A stretch of DNA of 64,000 nucleotides from Halobacillus locisalis (GCF_013694105.1 NZ_JACEFG010000002.1:744001-808000), one strand, 5' to 3'. Shown: positions 41,995 through 51,808, numbered from the stretch's first letter. Made by a program: numbers and translations. The notes: a model not told the origin generated them from the sequence alone.

Positions 41995-43296
41995 TTACCC
42001 CCAGATTCTTTTAAGCTTAAACCATTCTTGAAGATAGCCCCACACAGACACAGGTGCCATGATAACTTGATAAAACAACACAAAGAACAAAAATCCATGT
42101 ATGTTTTTTCTAACTCTTAAGTTCAAATCTTTGAAGACCTCTTTTTGATATTTGTATAAGATACTATAGCTGATAAGTGTTAAAGGTAATACAAGAAGTG
42201 TCATAGGGCCAACTATCCAATAAACTCCAAAGAAGGCTAGAATTACACCGGGCAACCAGAAAAAAGTGTAACAGAAATCCAAAAAGGGCATGATTAAGTT
42301 GATTCCGGTTAAATACTTTGTATAAACCATAGGTTGATCCCAAGGTTTAGTTTCCTTTAAAGCTTCAATCATTCCTCTTGCCCACCGGGAGCGTTGAGTA
42401 ATAAATTCCTTCAAATTTGACGGCACTTCCGTGAAGGCGACAGCTAATGGTTCGAAGAAAACCTTTTGATCACTGTACAGCATGTTCCATGTCAGAACGA
42501 TGTCTTCTCCAATAGCGTCTGGCCAACCTCCTAGTTCTTTTATTGTTTTAGTTTTATATAGACTGAATGCTCCTTGAGCAACGAGGGTACCCTGGAATAA
42601 GCCTTGTAATCTCTTAATGGAAGCAATTGCAAGGAAATAATCCCATTCCTGCATACGTGTTATTATCGTTTCTCTGCTGTTCCGAACTAATACAGACCCA
42701 GCGATAGCACAAACGTTTTCTGGAGATGTGATTATCCTGGCTACTAAGTACTTTACCGCTCTTGAGTGTAATAGCGTATCTGCATCGAGTGTAATGACGA
42801 ATTCTGTCTCCACGTATTCCAGCCCTTTATTCAATGCGTTGAATTTCCCTGGATTTTCTTCTTGTACAACTTTTCCTGATAGGTCTAGTTCTTGCAACGT
42901 ATTTTCTGCCTCTTCAGTTGTTTTATCTGATGATCCATTATCAACAATAATGACGCTAATATCTGGGGAGTATTTTTGACTCTTTATGTATGTCAGCGTA
43001 TTGGCAATTTGACCTTGCTCGTTACGACAAGCCATTAAAATGGTTACAGGCTCTTCTAGGTATGCTTCTTTCAGAGGAGGTTGCTTGTCTGAGATTATGG
43101 AGATGATGAGAAAGGCGTTCATATAGCCTGGTATATAAGCAATCCCACTAATTATAAATATAGAAAAGGGTAGCGATACCACTTCTGCTAAATCTACAAC
43201 CCAAGGAACAGATATGTATATTGCGAATGACGTCCATAATATAGCAAAAATATGGCCGACCCAAAACTTGGCCTGGACAGGTATGTAGTAGTTCAT
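41995..43296 (-). CDS. Family 2 glycosyltransferase, PgaC/IcaA-like
   Basis: The 433-aa membrane-bound enzyme has two N-terminal membrane segments, a GT-A catalytic domain with 'VTILMACRNEQ', the metal-binding 'FVITLDADTLL' and the processive signature 'QRSRWARG' (QxxRW), and three C-terminal membrane segments. That is the layout of poly-N-acetylglucosamine, cellulose and hyaluronan synthases. The 'IGEDIVLTW' acidic motif supplies the base. No ica/pga partner genes (deacetylase, PgaD) adjoin, so the polymer is uncertain. AAGGAATG precedes the ATG. Confidence 0.82.
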   Translation of the reverse strand: MNYYIPVQAKFWVGHIFAILWTSFAIYISVPWVVDLAEVVSLPFSIFIISGIAYIPGYMNAFLIISIISDKQPPLKEAYLEEPVTILMACRNEQGQIANTLTYIKSQKYSPDISVIIVDNGSSDKTTEEAENTLQELDLSGKVVQEENPGKFNALNKGLEYVETEFVITLDADTLLHSRAVKYLVARIITSPENVCAIAGSVLVRNSRETIITRMQEWDYFLAIASIKRLQGLFQGTLVAQGAFSLYKTKTIKELGGWPDAIGEDIVLTWNMLYSDQKVFFEPLAVAFTEVPSNLKEFITQRSRWARGMIEALKETKPWDQPMVYTKYLTGINLIMPFLDFCYTFFWLPGVILAFFGVYWIVGPMTLLVLPLTLISYSILYKYQKEVFKDLNLRVRKNIHGFLFFVLFYQVIMAPVSVWGYLQEWFKLKRIWG

Positions 43297-43393
43297 GTTT
43301 ATTTCATTCCTTTTAAGTATTAAGTGGCATGTAACTTTGTGCCTATTAGGTAATACCCTACTTGATTCAACTCAACACATCATCAAAAAACGT

Positions 43394-43472
43394 AGGGACG
43401 GTTCTTCTGTTTGAATTTAATCAAACAGAAGAACCGTCCCTGCGTTTGGGCCAAACACGAGAACCGTCCCCA
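43394..43472. repeat. REP palindrome plus extra right arm
   Basis: A complete CTTCTG-type palindrome (43394-43441) is followed by a second, lone right arm of the CACGAG type (CCAAACACGAGAACCGTCCC, 43451-43471). Two elements have apparently been joined here. Confidence 0.88.
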
Positions 43473-43474
43473 TG

Positions 43475-45418
43475 TCAAAGCGCTTCTTTGATGATTTTCT
43501 TGTAATGGAGGACAGAGAGTAGGCCGAATATGGAATAGAGGGCGGTGTAAAGGCCCATGACGATGAACATCGGCGCCCAGAGCTCTGTTCCGAAGAAGAA
43601 CCAGCCGGATTGCACGGCAAAGTAGCTGTGAAGCAATCCAACCAGCAAAGGAATCCCGAAGTTGAACAGTTGCTTGCCTTGAATTCCTCGCAATAGATCG
43701 CCACGCGTGAAGCCGAGCTTTCTTAAGATCGTATAGCTTCCTTTTTCATCTTCCCCTTCGTCCATTTGCTTAAAGTAAAGTACACACCCTGATGTAATCA
43801 AGAAAGTGAGGCCTAGAAAAGCGACGATGAACATGATCATTCCCATGTTTTGTTTTTGGGCATTGGAGGTGGCCCACTGCGAACCATTTGCCCGTCCCTC
43901 ATCCAGTCCCATTTGAGTAAAGACCGCGTAAGCCTCTTCCTGCTTACTATCGTCCTCCAAGTTTACGCCTGTGTAGAGAGGGGGTGCTGTCTGCAGCTCG
44001 GAATCTAATTTTTGGCCGAGCTCTTTGAACAACGCCTCATCAACGACGGCAATCGGTAGCCCGCCTGCAACATAATAAGAGGACAATACATAATCTTTTT
44101 CAAGTCCCTTGTAATCAAGCGTGCGCCATTCTCCGTCCATGAGGATTTCAGACGTCCCCTCTTTTTGCAAAGAAATGAAGGATTGCATCAGGTCTGTATA
44201 ACCCGTCAGCATCATTTCTTCCTTTTCCAGGTTCACACCGTCTACCACACCTTCATGAACGACGGGTAAACTCGTTTGTTCCGTGTTGAAGTTCAAGTCA
44301 TCGATATTCGCATCCAGAATGTCTTGTACATCAAACTCTGCTTGATAGACTTGTATCTGTTTTTTTGAAAAAGCGATATCTTCCTCTTCTAAACGGTTCA
44401 TGAACTCGCTCGCCATTGCAGGTTCCGTAATGGCAAAATCGTCCGGAACCGAGTTCTCAGCTGACTTTTCTGCAGAATAATAAGAGATGTAACTGAGCGA
44501 CAGTAAACTGATCGCAAGGGCCGACACCGTGGTGATCACCGTCAGTAAAAAAGCGTTCGACTTCATCCGGAACATCACCGACGATAGTGACAACACTTCG
44601 TTGATATTCAAATAGCCCTTTTTCTTTTTACGAATCATATTGGAAACAAAACGCACCGACCCTTTATAAAGGAAATACGTACCGATGATGACGACAGCCA
44701 GGACGAAAACCATCGCGATAAACAACCCGTTGATCGTTGTGATCGTCCCTTCGAATAATTGGGAGGAAACATAGTAGCCTGAAGCAATCAAGGCAATGCC
44801 GAGAACCCCCATGACGTGCTCCCACACCGAAAGCTTCTTCACCTTTCCTTGTGATTTTGAAGTGACACGGAACAGGGCGAGTATCGATTGTTTTTGGATG
44901 AAAAGATAGTTGGTCCCCATAATCAATAGATAAATACCCGCAAACACAAGGAGCGTCTGTCCGAAAGCTTGATTCGAAAAGTTCAGGTTGGCCATTTCAT
45001 CGACCCCGACAACTTGGAAGAAGCTCATCAGAATCAATTTTGATATAGCAAAACCGATGAAAATTCCGATTGCCAAGGAACCGAAATAGATGATCAGATT
45101 TTCGATACTCAGAATCCGGAAGATACGGTTCTTGGTCATCCCAATCAGCTGAAATAAGCCGATTTCCTTACTGCGGCGCTTCGTGAACAAGGCGTTCGCG
45201 TACAACAGGAATACCGCGACGATCGCAATTAGAAGGATCGAAGCGACTCGGACAGCGGCTTCCCCTTTGATGGAGCCGTCCTGACTCATCGACGGGTCGT
45301 ACTGTAAGGTTACAAAAGAAAAGTAAAGAGCAACACTGAAAATAAGGGCGAATACATATAGGTAGTAGTTTTTCAGGTTCTTTTTCAAATTGCGGAAAAT
45401 CAGTTGATTAATGCTCAT
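43475..45418 (-). CDS. BceB-type ABC transporter permease
   Basis: The 647-aa protein has ten membrane segments with a ~200-residue extracellular loop between segments 7 and 8 (~300-520), the hallmark of BceB permeases that detect and remove bacitracin-like peptides from lipid II cycle intermediates. FtsX-type domains lie at both ends. ATG 45418 overlaps the 3' end of the ATPase gene by 11 bases. With the adjacent ATPase, sensor kinase and response regulator it makes a full resistance module; the large loop determines which peptide is recognised, and that cannot be read from sequence. Confidence 0.9.
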   Translation of the reverse strand: MSINQLIFRNLKKNLKNYYLYVFALIFSVALYFSFVTLQYDPSMSQDGSIKGEAAVRVASILLIAIVAVFLLYANALFTKRRSKEIGLFQLIGMTKNRIFRILSIENLIIYFGSLAIGIFIGFAISKLILMSFFQVVGVDEMANLNFSNQAFGQTLLVFAGIYLLIMGTNYLFIQKQSILALFRVTSKSQGKVKKLSVWEHVMGVLGIALIASGYYVSSQLFEGTITTINGLFIAMVFVLAVVIIGTYFLYKGSVRFVSNMIRKKKKGYLNINEVLSLSSVMFRMKSNAFLLTVITTVSALAISLLSLSYISYYSAEKSAENSVPDDFAITEPAMASEFMNRLEEEDIAFSKKQIQVYQAEFDVQDILDANIDDLNFNTEQTSLPVVHEGVVDGVNLEKEEMMLTGYTDLMQSFISLQKEGTSEILMDGEWRTLDYKGLEKDYVLSSYYVAGGLPIAVVDEALFKELGQKLDSELQTAPPLYTGVNLEDDSKQEEAYAVFTQMGLDEGRANGSQWATSNAQKQNMGMIMFIVAFLGLTFLITSGCVLYFKQMDEGEDEKGSYTILRKLGFTRGDLLRGIQGKQLFNFGIPLLVGLLHSYFAVQSGWFFFGTELWAPMFIVMGLYTALYSIFGLLSVLHYKKIIKEAL

Positions 45419-46169
45419 AATGTACACCGCCGAGAACACCTTGCGTTTTCATGATGTCCTTCAAAAAGGTTTGCCGTGTTTGATTGCCCTTGTTCAACTG
45501 CGTGTAAATCTGTCCATCACGTATGAAAATGACACGGCTGCTGTAGCTGGCTGCGACAGGATCGTGGCTGACCATCGCAATCGTGGCCTCGCGCTTAGCG
45601 TTCATATCGTTCAATTTGTCGAGCAGGTCGGAAGCGGATTTGGAATCGAGTGCCCCCGTCGGTTCATCCGCAAAAATGATGCTTGGTTCGTGAATGAACG
45701 CTCTTGCTGCTGAGGTGCGTTGTTTTTGACCACCGGAAATTTCATTCGGATATTTATCTTGGATATCCGCGATTCCGAGCTCGTCCGCCACCGCCTTGAA
45801 TTTTTCCTGCGCCTCTTTTTTCGATACCTTTGAAATCGATAAGGGCAGTAGAATATTTTCTTTTACCGTCAATGTATCGAGCAAGTTGTACTCTTGGAAG
45901 ATGAAGCCGAGATGGTGCTTGCGGAACTCCGCGAGTTTTTTATCTTTTTGACTCGTGATCTCCTGCCCATCGATATGAATCGTGCCATGACTGACGTGGT
46001 CGATCGAAGACAGGACATTGAGCAACGTCGTTTTTCCAGACCCGGATGCCCCCATGATGGTGACGAATTCTCCCCGTTCAATCGAAAGATCGATGCCTTC
46101 CAAAACGTGTTGCTTCATGAATTTATTCCCGTAACTTTTATGAATTTTCTTCGCTTGCAGTAAGCTCAT
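45408..46169 (-). CDS. BceA-type ABC transporter ATPase
   Basis: The 253-aa ATPase has Walker A 'GASGSGKTT', Q-loop, signature '[15 protein letters not shown]', Walker B '[12 protein letters not shown]' and H-loop. It belongs to the MacB/Bce class and drives the permease encoded directly downstream. Its C-terminal ~20 residues extend beyond the usual domain. The gene is separated from the kinase gene by 99 bases that hold an inverted repeat, so it probably has its own regulated promoter there, controlled by the response regulator. Confidence 0.92.
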   Translation of the reverse strand: MSLLQAKKIHKSYGNKFMKQHVLEGIDLSIERGEFVTIMGASGSGKTTLLNVLSSIDHVSHGTIHIDGQEITSQKDKKLAEFRKHHLGFIFQEYNLLDTLTVKENILLPLSISKVSKKEAQEKFKAVADELGIADIQDKYPNEISGGQKQRTSAARAFIHEPSIIFADEPTGALDSKSASDLLDKLNDMNAKREATIAMVSHDPVAASYSSRVIFIRDGQIYTQLNKGNQTRQTFLKDIMKTQGVLGGVHYEH

Positions 46170-46251
46170 TTCATAACCCCCTTCGTTCTATGACTTCATT
46201 CTATTCGCTTTTGTCACGGTTTTCCTTCGATTCATCTAACAAAATGACGAA

Positions 46252-46277
46252 AGCATGTGACGGTTTTGTCACATGCT
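46252..46277. promoter_or_regulatory. 10-bp inverted repeat between kinase and ABC genes
   Basis: AGCATGTGAC and GTCACATGCT flank GGTTTT. It overlaps the kinase stop codon and lies about 90 bases upstream of the ABC ATPase start. It could be the response-regulator binding site or a weak terminator/attenuator between the two transcription units. Confidence 0.5.
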
Positions 46278-47273
46278 CCGAAGCTTCGTAAATTCATTCT
46301 GATTTGGAAAAATCAATGTGAAGGTGGTCCCTCCTCCAAGTTTTGATGCCACCTCGATTTGGATCTTCATCGCCTGTCTGATCCGGTCGGCTAAATATAA
46401 TCCCATGCCTGTTGCGGCTGCATGCTGATGGTCGGTTGTAGAGGTGAACCCTTTTTCAAAAATCCGCGGAAGGTCTCGAGGATCGATGCCCCGGCCGTGA
46501 TCTTTTATCAGCAGGTGGGTGCGTCCCGATTTTTCAAAACTTGTGAGGGTGATATCAGATTGCTCGCTATATTTAATGGCATTGGTCATCAATTGCCTGA
46601 GGATGAACGCGAGCCATTTCGCATCGGATAGCACCTGTTCTACTTGCAAGTCAATATCGAAGCCGATGCCTTTTTGCATACACCACGACCGCAAGGATTT
46701 GATTTCATCGACTAACAACGGTTCGAGCTCGACTTCTTCGATGTACAAGTCGTTCTCGATAAAGGGGATCCGCTTCTGATGGAGCTGCTGATCGAGGAGC
46801 AGGTCGATCCGCATCCATTCGAAGGTCAGTTGAGATTTCAACTTATAATCATCGATACGATCGATAATAAGACGCATGGCTGTCATCGGAGTTTTCACTT
46901 CATGAATCCAGGATAAAAGATCATCTTTTTCCTCTTCCAATAAGTTTTGGTTCCGTGACAGTTCCTGCTTCAATCGATCGATCTGTTCACGTACATTTGT
47001 TTCGACCACAGATTCGAACGGGCTGTCCGCTTCCGGGAAGGTGGTGAGATCCAGGTCATTATCCCGTTCTTTCATTTCAGCATAAAAGGGCGTTTCTTTT
47101 CGGTAGCGTATGAATAGAAAGATGACCATCAGGATGCATGATAAAAACACGTAGTATAGTGCAGACGAAAGGGAAACGGTTTGGTCGACTAGCGCTAGAA
47201 ACAAGGAAAGGACTTGTAGCACGACGAAGAACACGATCCAGCTGATGCGTTCGAGCAAAAAGGTCCGGATCAT
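46269..47273 (-). CDS. BceS-type intramembrane-sensing histidine kinase
   Basis: The 334-aa kinase has two membrane segments (~12-30, ~37-56) with only a few residues outside, so it has no sensor domain of its own; in Bce systems the ABC transporter is the sensor. Phosphoacceptor H124 lies in 'SWIHEVKTPM', and the HATPase domain has N, G1 ('DHGRGIDP') and G2 boxes. The ATG overlaps the regulator stop codon (ATGA), so the two are co-translated. Confidence 0.9.
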   Translation of the reverse strand: MIRTFLLERISWIVFFVVLQVLSLFLALVDQTVSLSSALYYVFLSCILMVIFLFIRYRKETPFYAEMKERDNDLDLTTFPEADSPFESVVETNVREQIDRLKQELSRNQNLLEEEKDDLLSWIHEVKTPMTAMRLIIDRIDDYKLKSQLTFEWMRIDLLLDQQLHQKRIPFIENDLYIEEVELEPLLVDEIKSLRSWCMQKGIGFDIDLQVEQVLSDAKWLAFILRQLMTNAIKYSEQSDITLTSFEKSGRTHLLIKDHGRGIDPRDLPRIFEKGFTSTTDHQHAAATGMGLYLADRIRQAMKIQIEVASKLGGGTTFTLIFPNQNEFTKLRSM

Positions 47274-47953
47274 GATTCTTCCCTCGCGACATACCCTTGA
47301 CCGACTTTCGTTTCAATCGCATCTCCGAGACCGATATCGATGAGCTTTTTCCGGAGACGATTGACGTTCACGGTCAGCGTGTTGTCGCTGACGAAGCGCT
47401 CATCTTCCCAAAGGCGATGGATGATTTCTTCCCGGCTGACGATTTTACTTTTCTTTTCGATCAGCTGCTTGAGAATGAGCATTTCATTTTTGGTCAACTC
47501 GACGAAGCCTTCGTCATTCTTGACTCGATTGCGTTCGTAATCAATCGTTGCCCCGAGCCATGTTTGGAGTTCGCTTTTTTCCGTATTGTAATTGTAAACG
47601 CGCCTTAGAATCGCTTGTAACTTGGCGATCAATACATCAAAGTGAAACGGCTTTTGGACAAAATCATCGGCGCCGAGATTCATCGACATGACCATATCTG
47701 TCGGATGATCCCTGGATGATAAGAAGATGATCGGAACCTTGGAGTGTTCGCGGATCATCCGGCACCAGTGGAATCCATCAAATTTAGGCAGCTGGATATC
47801 AATGATGACAAGGTGAGGGTCCACAGAAGTGAACACGTCCATGACACGACTGAAATCCTCGATACCGTGGACATCATAAGACCACTGGGCAAGTCGCTCT
47901 TCCATCTCCTGGAACAACGTACGATCATCCTCAATCAATAATAAACGAAACAT
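47270..47953 (-). CDS. BceR-type response regulator
   Basis: The 227-aa OmpR-class regulator has a receiver domain with phosphorylation site D52 ('VIIDIQLPKFDG'), acidic pair 'IEDD' and Lys in 'VQKPF', then a winged helix ('IIHRLWEDERFVSDNTLTVNVNRLRKKL'). It should activate the neighbouring transporter genes after phosphorylation. ATG 47953 is preferred over a GTG four codons upstream. A REP palindrome lies 20 bases upstream. Confidence 0.92.
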   Translation of the reverse strand: MFRLLLIEDDRTLFQEMEERLAQWSYDVHGIEDFSRVMDVFTSVDPHLVIIDIQLPKFDGFHWCRMIREHSKVPIIFLSSRDHPTDMVMSMNLGADDFVQKPFHFDVLIAKLQAILRRVYNYNTEKSELQTWLGATIDYERNRVKNDEGFVELTKNEMLILKQLIEKKSKIVSREEIIHRLWEDERFVSDNTLTVNVNRLRKKLIDIGLGDAIETKVGQGYVAREES

Positions 47954-47972
47954 GTGCGACACCACCTTCTGT

Positions 47973-48018
47973 GGGGACGGTTCTCGTGTTTGGTTGTGCC
48001 AAACACGAGAACCGTCCC
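47973..48018. repeat. REP palindrome
   Basis: GGGGACGGTTCTCGTGTTTG with matched right arm (CAAACACGAGAACCGTCCC), located between the response-regulator start and the stop codon of the leftward hydrolase gene. Confidence 0.92.
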
Positions 48019-48023
48019 TTTGT

Positions 48024-48890
48024 TCAATCTATATACTTCTGGAACCATTGATGTACCTTCTCTTTATATTCTTCTGAATGATTGGAAAGATCATGGTCAT
48101 CGTTTTCATATTCGATGTACTCATAATCTGCGTTTACTTCTGACAATTTCTCACTTAGTTTGCGTGCTCGTTCGACAGATACTCTCCAGTCGTTTTCCCC
48201 GTGCAGGATCAATGTAGGAACGTCGATTTCGTCAGGCCAATAAACAGCGGAGCGATCTTTGTAGGCTTCAGGGTTATCCGATGGCGCACCAATTAGATCG
48301 ATCATCATCCTTTTCATACCTGCTCCTCTATTATCGAATCCCAATGTTAAATCTGTAGGGCCTGCCACGATGGCAGCGGCCTTCAGCTCCATCTCGTTTT
48401 TTATGGCTAAGTAGGTCATCATGCCGCCTCTCGATTTCCCGACCATGACCGTATTGTCTTCGTCAACGTTTGGAATTTCTTCCGCGACACGCGCAAGATT
48501 CAATACGTCGTTCACATCAGACCCACCATACTCTTCTTTTCCTTCGCCGCCGTCATTTCCACGGTACTGAGAAGCGAGCACAATGTATCCCTTGTTCGCC
48601 CAATAGGATAAGTAGGTGGCGAGGGTTTGATCATTAATCTTGCCTAATTCCTGATTCCCGCCTCTATTGTAAATGAGTAAAGGCAGTTCTTTGTCGACCT
48701 CTTTTGGCTTCACCATGTACCCGACGACTTCTAGCCCGTCACTCAAGTATGTAAATCTGTGCGTTTCAGTCGTTTCTGAATGGGTTGTTTGAGGGACGTC
48801 GATCTTTTCCTGACTGACAATGATGCTTTCTGCCCCTGCTTCACATCCTACCAACCATAATAACACGAGAACAAAAAATAGCTTTTTCAT
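48024..48890 (-). CDS. Alpha/beta-hydrolase lipoprotein, S9-like
   Basis: The 288-aa protein has a lipoprotein signal ('LLWLVGC', Cys ~16) and an alpha/beta-hydrolase domain resembling prolyl-oligopeptidase/dienelactone-type enzymes: oxyanion region 'LIYNRGGNQELG', nucleophile Ser in 'GKSRGG', acid 'HGENDWRV', and catalytic His in 'NDDHDLSNH'. It acts outside the membrane; the substrate is unknown. ATG 48890 has AAAGGGG upstream; the open frame continues into the neighbouring REP palindrome but no start there is credible. Confidence 0.8.
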   Translation of the reverse strand: MKKLFFVLVLLWLVGCEAGAESIIVSQEKIDVPQTTHSETTETHRFTYLSDGLEVVGYMVKPKEVDKELPLLIYNRGGNQELGKINDQTLATYLSYWANKGYIVLASQYRGNDGGEGKEEYGGSDVNDVLNLARVAEEIPNVDEDNTVMVGKSRGGMMTYLAIKNEMELKAAAIVAGPTDLTLGFDNRGAGMKRMMIDLIGAPSDNPEAYKDRSAVYWPDEIDVPTLILHGENDWRVSVERARKLSEKLSEVNADYEYIEYENDDHDLSNHSEEYKEKVHQWFQKYID

Positions 48891-48912
48891 TATGTAGACC
48901 CCTTTCTTGCGT

Positions 48913-48963
48913 GGGGACGGTTCTCTTGTTTGGTTCCTATTCACAAACAGTGGAACCGTCCCT
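48913..48963. repeat. REP palindrome
   Basis: GGGGACGGTTCTCTTGTTTG with right arm CAAACAGTGGAACCGTCCC; the inner arm bases no longer match. Confidence 0.85.
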
Positions 48964-49019
48964 TTATGACATAAATCATTTGAATACGGAAGAGAATAAG
49001 AGTGAAGGGAGGAATCAGA

Positions 49020-49109
49020 ATGGCTAAAGGAAATAAGAAACTTTCGAATAAGAACGCTCAACAGCACGACCGTAAAGAAGAGAAACAACCGAGAAAGAAC
49101 AGGTCATAA
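49020..49109 (+). CDS. 29-aa basic hydrophilic peptide
   Basis: The peptide MAKGNKKLSNKNAQQHDRKE... (29 aa, strongly basic, no hydrophobic segment) is preceded by an excellent GGGAGG seven bases before the ATG. The truncated copy at 41874-41933 keeps the reading frame of its C-terminal part, which supports coding. Its composition resembles small spore or nucleic-acid-binding peptides of Bacillaceae, but no family can be named. Confidence 0.55.
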   Translation: MAKGNKKLSNKNAQQHDRKEEKQPRKNRS

Positions 49110-49142
49110 ATAAGTGGTGCAGGGGTTATCATGGGTTATCAT

Positions 49143-49193
49143 GGGGACGGTTCTCTTGTTGAGTGAGGATGACCAAACAGGAGAACCGTCCCC
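49143..49193. repeat. REP palindrome with mosaic arms
   Basis: Left arm GGGGACGGTTCTCTTGTTGA, right arm CCAAACAGGAGAACCGTCCC; the subtypes (CTCTTG versus CAGGAG) do not match inside. ATGGGGACGG follows a direct repeat of GGTTATCATGGG. Confidence 0.85.
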
Positions 49194-49314
49194 ATGTTCT
49201 CCCCACCAATGCCAAAAACCTTTAAAAGAGTATGAATGTAATGCCCTGCTACTCTGTACGAATATCCATTAAAAAAGTTTCAGCAAACACCGGCTTGCAT
49301 GGATGTGATCATGT

Positions 49315-49411
49315 GGGGACGGTTCTCGTATCAAGAGAAACCTGGCTTTTCAATTATGATTTTAAATGGTTTGCGATGGGGGGGGATGACCATACAAAAG
49401 AACCGTCCCCA
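49315..49411. repeat. REP palindrome with enlarged centre
   Basis: Left arm GTGGGGACGGTTCTCGTAT and right arm AAAAGAACCGTCCCCAC are separated by about 60 bases instead of the usual 5-15. It is the last element before the transposase gene. Confidence 0.8.
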
Positions 49412-49587
49412 CATCAAAACTTCTGTTTTCGTTATATAGGAGTGTGACAATTCGAGTGTTTTGTTAGGGAGAAGGTTGATTTCGTCTTGGTGGGGTTGTC
49501 TGAAAATACATAAAGCCCTTTTCGTATTTCTTCCCTTGTGCGTGTAAACTGTTCTCAAACTTGCTGAGTAGAGAGGTTGGGTGAGGT

Positions 49588-50361
49588 ATGCCAAGGCATG
49601 CAAGGAGAAGAAGTACAAGCGGTATTTACCATGTCATTTTACGTGGAGCGAACCGGCAGGAGATTTTTCATAAGGAGAAGGATCGCATCCGCTTCCTATA
49701 TACACTAAACCGGTATAGGACCGAGATCGGAATTCAGGTGCTGGCATGGTGTTTGATGGATAACCATGTCCATCTTTTGTTAAGAGAAAACGAACATAAC
49801 CTTTCCGATCTGATGAAGCGGCTCGGGATCAGCTATGCGTCTTATTACAACTGGTCATACGGAACGAACGGTCATTTGTTTCAGGACCGTTTTAAAAGTG
49901 AAGTGGTCGAATCGTACGGCTATCTTGTGCGGGTTGTGCGCTATATTCACATGAACCCTGTAAAAGCGGGTCTTTCCCCTAAACCAGAGAAATATTGGTG
50001 GAGTAGTTGTGCGAATTATTACGGGCTCAGTAGGGAATCATCTGATTTGCTAGACCAGTCGATCGTACTCTCTTATTTTCCTTCAGAGAAAGAAAGTGCA
50101 CAAACGAAACTCAAGCAATTTCACGAGCTTCAGTGTGATGATGAATGTTTACGCGCTTGGGCTGGTAGACGGTTAACGGATGAGCAGGCACGGATTGAAA
50201 TTATAGAAGTGCTTGATGGGGTGCAGATTCCTCAAGTGAAAACGCTGGAGAAAAAGGAGCGAGATCCGCTAATCAGGATAATAAAAGAAATTGAAGGCCT
50301 GTCGCTCCGCCAAATAGCAAGGATTCTTGGTGTTTCTGTTTATATGGTTAGTCGAGCGTAG
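49588..50361 (+). CDS. HUH (Y1) transposase of the REP-associated RAYT class
   Basis: The 257-aa protein has the IS200/RAYT catalytic domain: H60-V-H62 in 'MDNHVHLLL' (HUH motif), catalytic Tyr probably Y119 in 'VRYIHMNPVKAG', and 'WSYGTNGHLFQDRFKSE' between them. A C-terminal helix-turn-helix ('LSLRQIARILGVS') follows. RAYTs cut single-stranded DNA at REP hairpins and are linked to their spread. GGTGAGGT precedes the ATG. The stop TAG is shared with the first base of the REP at 50361, and another REP lies 177 bases upstream, so gene and repeats form a unit. All catalytic residues are present. Confidence 0.88.
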   Translation: MPRHARRRSTSGIYHVILRGANRQEIFHKEKDRIRFLYTLNRYRTEIGIQVLAWCLMDNHVHLLLRENEHNLSDLMKRLGISYASYYNWSYGTNGHLFQDRFKSEVVESYGYLVRVVRYIHMNPVKAGLSPKPEKYWWSSCANYYGLSRESSDLLDQSIVLSYFPSEKESAQTKLKQFHELQCDDECLRAWAGRRLTDEQARIEIIEVLDGVQIPQVKTLEKKERDPLIRIIKEIEGLSLRQIARILGVSVYMVSRA

Positions 50362-50409
50362 GGACGGTTCTCGTGTTTGGGGCAATGACCAAACACGAGA
50401 ACCGTCCCC
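50361..50409. repeat. REP palindrome abutting the transposase stop codon
   Basis: GGGACGGTTCTCGTGTTTGG with perfect partner arm; its first G is the last base of the transposase stop codon TAG. Confidence 0.93.
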
Positions 50410-50527
50410 ACGAACGCATGCACGAACGTATATGTTTCTCACATGCAATGGAGGGTATGGACAAGGTATAATGACAGTACTTGATAAAAAGTTCATGCTT
50501 TTACATAGTGTAGGGAGGAAAATTGTT

Positions 50528-51748
50528 TTGATCATTGCTATCATCTTTTTATTATTTGTTTCATTATTCTTCTCAGGAAGTGAGACGGCCTTGACGGCTG
50601 CGAACAAAATGAAGCTGCAGTCTAAGGCGAATAATCAAGATAAGAAAGCGGAAAAACTTTTAAACTTAGTATCAAAACCGAGTCAGTTCATCACGACGAT
50701 TTTAATAGGAAATAACATTGCGAACATCCTGCTTCCGACGCTCGTGACGACGCTTGCGATCCAGTATGATTTCAGTGTGGGGCTTGCTTCTGCAATTTTA
50801 ACGGTGACGATCATCATCTTCTCAGAGGTGATTCCGAAGTCTGTCGCTGCAACATTCCCTGACCGTATTTCACTGGCAGTCTATCCGGTTATTCGGTTTT
50901 TCGTCATTTTATTCAAGCCGATTACGCTCGCCTTAAACAAAATGACCGATATGATTACGAAAGCTCTTTCGAAAGGACAAGCGCAGGAGGCGTCAGTGTC
51001 GAAAGAAGAACTCAGGTTGATGGTCGATATTGCCGATTCAGAAGGGACATTCAATCCGGTTGAATCGGACCGCATTAAAGGCGTACTCGACTTTTACAAT
51101 CTGAATGTGAAAGATGTTTTGAAAACACCGAGGGTCAATTTGAGCGCTTTACCGAGTGATGCGACGTATGAAGATGTCCGTGATGTGGTTCTTCAAAGCC
51201 CGTACACGAGGTATCCGGTCTACCATGAAGATATCGATGACATCGTCGGCGTGCTTCATTCGAAGTATTTGATTGCTTGGTCGACAGAGCCGGAAAAACC
51301 ATTAAAAGAATTCTGTGACCTGGATCCCCTCATCGTTTACGAATTCCACTCTATCGAACGCGTCTTCCGCACGATGACGACCGAGAAAAAACACCTCGCG
51401 ATTGTCCTCGATGAATATGGAGGAACAGAGGGGATTCTGACGCATGAGGACGTCATCGAAGCGATGATCGGGCTGGAAATTGATGATGAAACGGACCTCG
51501 AAACGAATCGACTCGTTGATGAGGTGACGGAAACGAAAATCATTTGTGATGGGAAGATTCCACTTCGCCAATTGAATTCGATTTTCGACACGGAAATCCC
51601 GGAAGAAGAAGATGTGCTCGCTGGATATATATTGAGTGAGCTCAACGATTTCCCGGACGTCGGGCAGACGATGGAACGGAACGATCTGACCTTTAAAATA
51701 CTGCAAGTCGAAGGTCGTACAATTCGAAAAGTGGAGATCATTAAATAA
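50528..51748 (+). CDS. CNNM/CorC-type transporter or hemolysin-like protein
   Basis: The ~406-aa protein has an N-terminal DUF21 domain with four membrane segments ('LFFSGSETALTAANKMKL', 'NNIANILLPTLVTTLAI', 'FSEVIPKSVAATFPDR'), two CBS domains (~195-320, 'YPVYHEDIDDIVGVLH', 'AIVLDEYGGTEGILTHEDV') and a C-terminal CorC/HlyC domain. Members export magnesium or related cations. The TTG at 50528 (GGGAGG nine bases upstream) gives a product resembling family members; the frame extends upstream through the REP, which is not credible. It is monocistronic. Confidence 0.85.
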   Translation: MIIAIIFLLFVSLFFSGSETALTAANKMKLQSKANNQDKKAEKLLNLVSKPSQFITTILIGNNIANILLPTLVTTLAIQYDFSVGLASAILTVTIIIFSEVIPKSVAATFPDRISLAVYPVIRFFVILFKPITLALNKMTDMITKALSKGQAQEASVSKEELRLMVDIADSEGTFNPVESDRIKGVLDFYNLNVKDVLKTPRVNLSALPSDATYEDVRDVVLQSPYTRYPVYHEDIDDIVGVLHSKYLIAWSTEPEKPLKEFCDLDPLIVYEFHSIERVFRTMTTEKKHLAIVLDEYGGTEGILTHEDVIEAMIGLEIDDETDLETNRLVDEVTETKIICDGKIPLRQLNSIFDTEIPEEEDVLAGYILSELNDFPDVGQTMERNDLTFKILQVEGRTIRKVEIIK

Positions 51749-51756
51749 TTTGACGT

Positions 51757-51808
51757 GGGGACGGTTCTCGCGTTTGGTTTTTAAGACCAAACAGCAGAAC
51801 CGTCCCCA
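51757..51808. repeat. REP palindrome
   Basis: GGGGACGGTTCTCGCGTTTG with right arm CCAAACAGCAGAACCGTCCC; outer parts pair, inner parts are mosaic. Confidence 0.87.
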
